Shown here: piece after piece, positions 6,311-6,313 of the stretch
How positions within the stretch are numbered: the first letter of the stretch is position 1
Layout of the letters: each line of letters begins with the position of its first letter
DNA from: an uncultured Haloferula sp.
GTDB lineage: Bacteria; Verrucomicrobiota; Verrucomicrobiae; Verrucomicrobiales; Akkermansiaceae
Length of the DNA stretch: 6,313 nucleotides
NCBI GenBank assembly: GCA_946885645.1
Contig: CAMPGU010000243.1
Location: forward strand, 1-6,313
Direction of reading: 5' to 3'
Position numbers and translations under genes: made by a program
The notes under the pieces: generated by a model
Told to the model about the DNA's origin: nothing
Databases searched by the model: none
The model's input: the letters and a program-made list of their open reading frames with translations, nothing else

Positions 6311-6313
6311 GAA

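Noticed and set aside
1..6313. Search for CRISPR arrays, tRNA/rRNA genes, insertion sequences and phage or defence genes
   Set aside because: No regularly spaced repeats, terminal inverted repeats with a transposase, or RNA gene signatures were seen; nearly all of the window is accounted for by six metabolic genes.

Overview
The window is GC-rich (by eye around 60% or more) and densely coded, with six protein genes and no RNA genes, mobile elements or CRISPR. The mix of genes (a Gfo/Idh/MocA dehydrogenase, two xylose-isomerase-like TIM barrels, a phosphomannose-isomerase-like cupin and a mutarotase-like protein), together with weak Shine-Dalgarno signals, suggests a heterotrophic, polysaccharide- or sugar-degrading bacterium. 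Verrucomicrobiota (Luteolibacter/Haloferula-like) is my best guess, with Planctomycetota as an alternative. This is an inference from gene content, not a measured assignment.

Layout. Positions 1-67 are non-coding and hold several overlapping inverted repeats just downstream of a gene cluster. Positions 68-4649 hold four genes on the minus strand, read right to left: a mutarotase/aldose-1-epimerase-like protein (3546-4649), a PMI-like cupin protein (2257-3522), a xylose-isomerase-like TIM barrel (1237-2238) and a Gfo/Idh/MocA oxidoreductase that resembles levoglucosan dehydrogenase (68-1222). The gaps are only 23, 18 and 14 nt, so they very probably form one operon. Positions 4650-4755 are a 106-nt divergent intergenic region, AT-rich and A-tract-rich in an otherwise GC-rich sequence. 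On the plus strand follow a D-tagatose/D-psicose 3-epimerase-family TIM barrel (4756-5598) and, 67 nt later, uracil phosphoribosyltransferase upp (5666-6310), a housekeeping pyrimidine-salvage gene that probably marks the edge of the sugar locus.

How the genes may work together. Five adjacent genes encode the enzyme types needed to handle one unusual sugar: anomer interconversion (mutarotase-like), NAD(P)-linked oxidation of a ring hydroxyl to a keto-sugar (Gfo/Idh/MocA), isomerisation, epimerisation or elimination on keto-sugars (two TIM barrels) and a metal-dependent aldose/ketose isomerase-like cupin. The set is functionally reminiscent of inositol (iol) and 3-keto-sugar (levoglucosan-type) catabolism but matches neither exactly. 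The substrate is unknown. No transporter, glycoside hydrolase, kinase or regulator lies in this window. The locus is the most interesting candidate here for an uncharacterised catabolic pathway.
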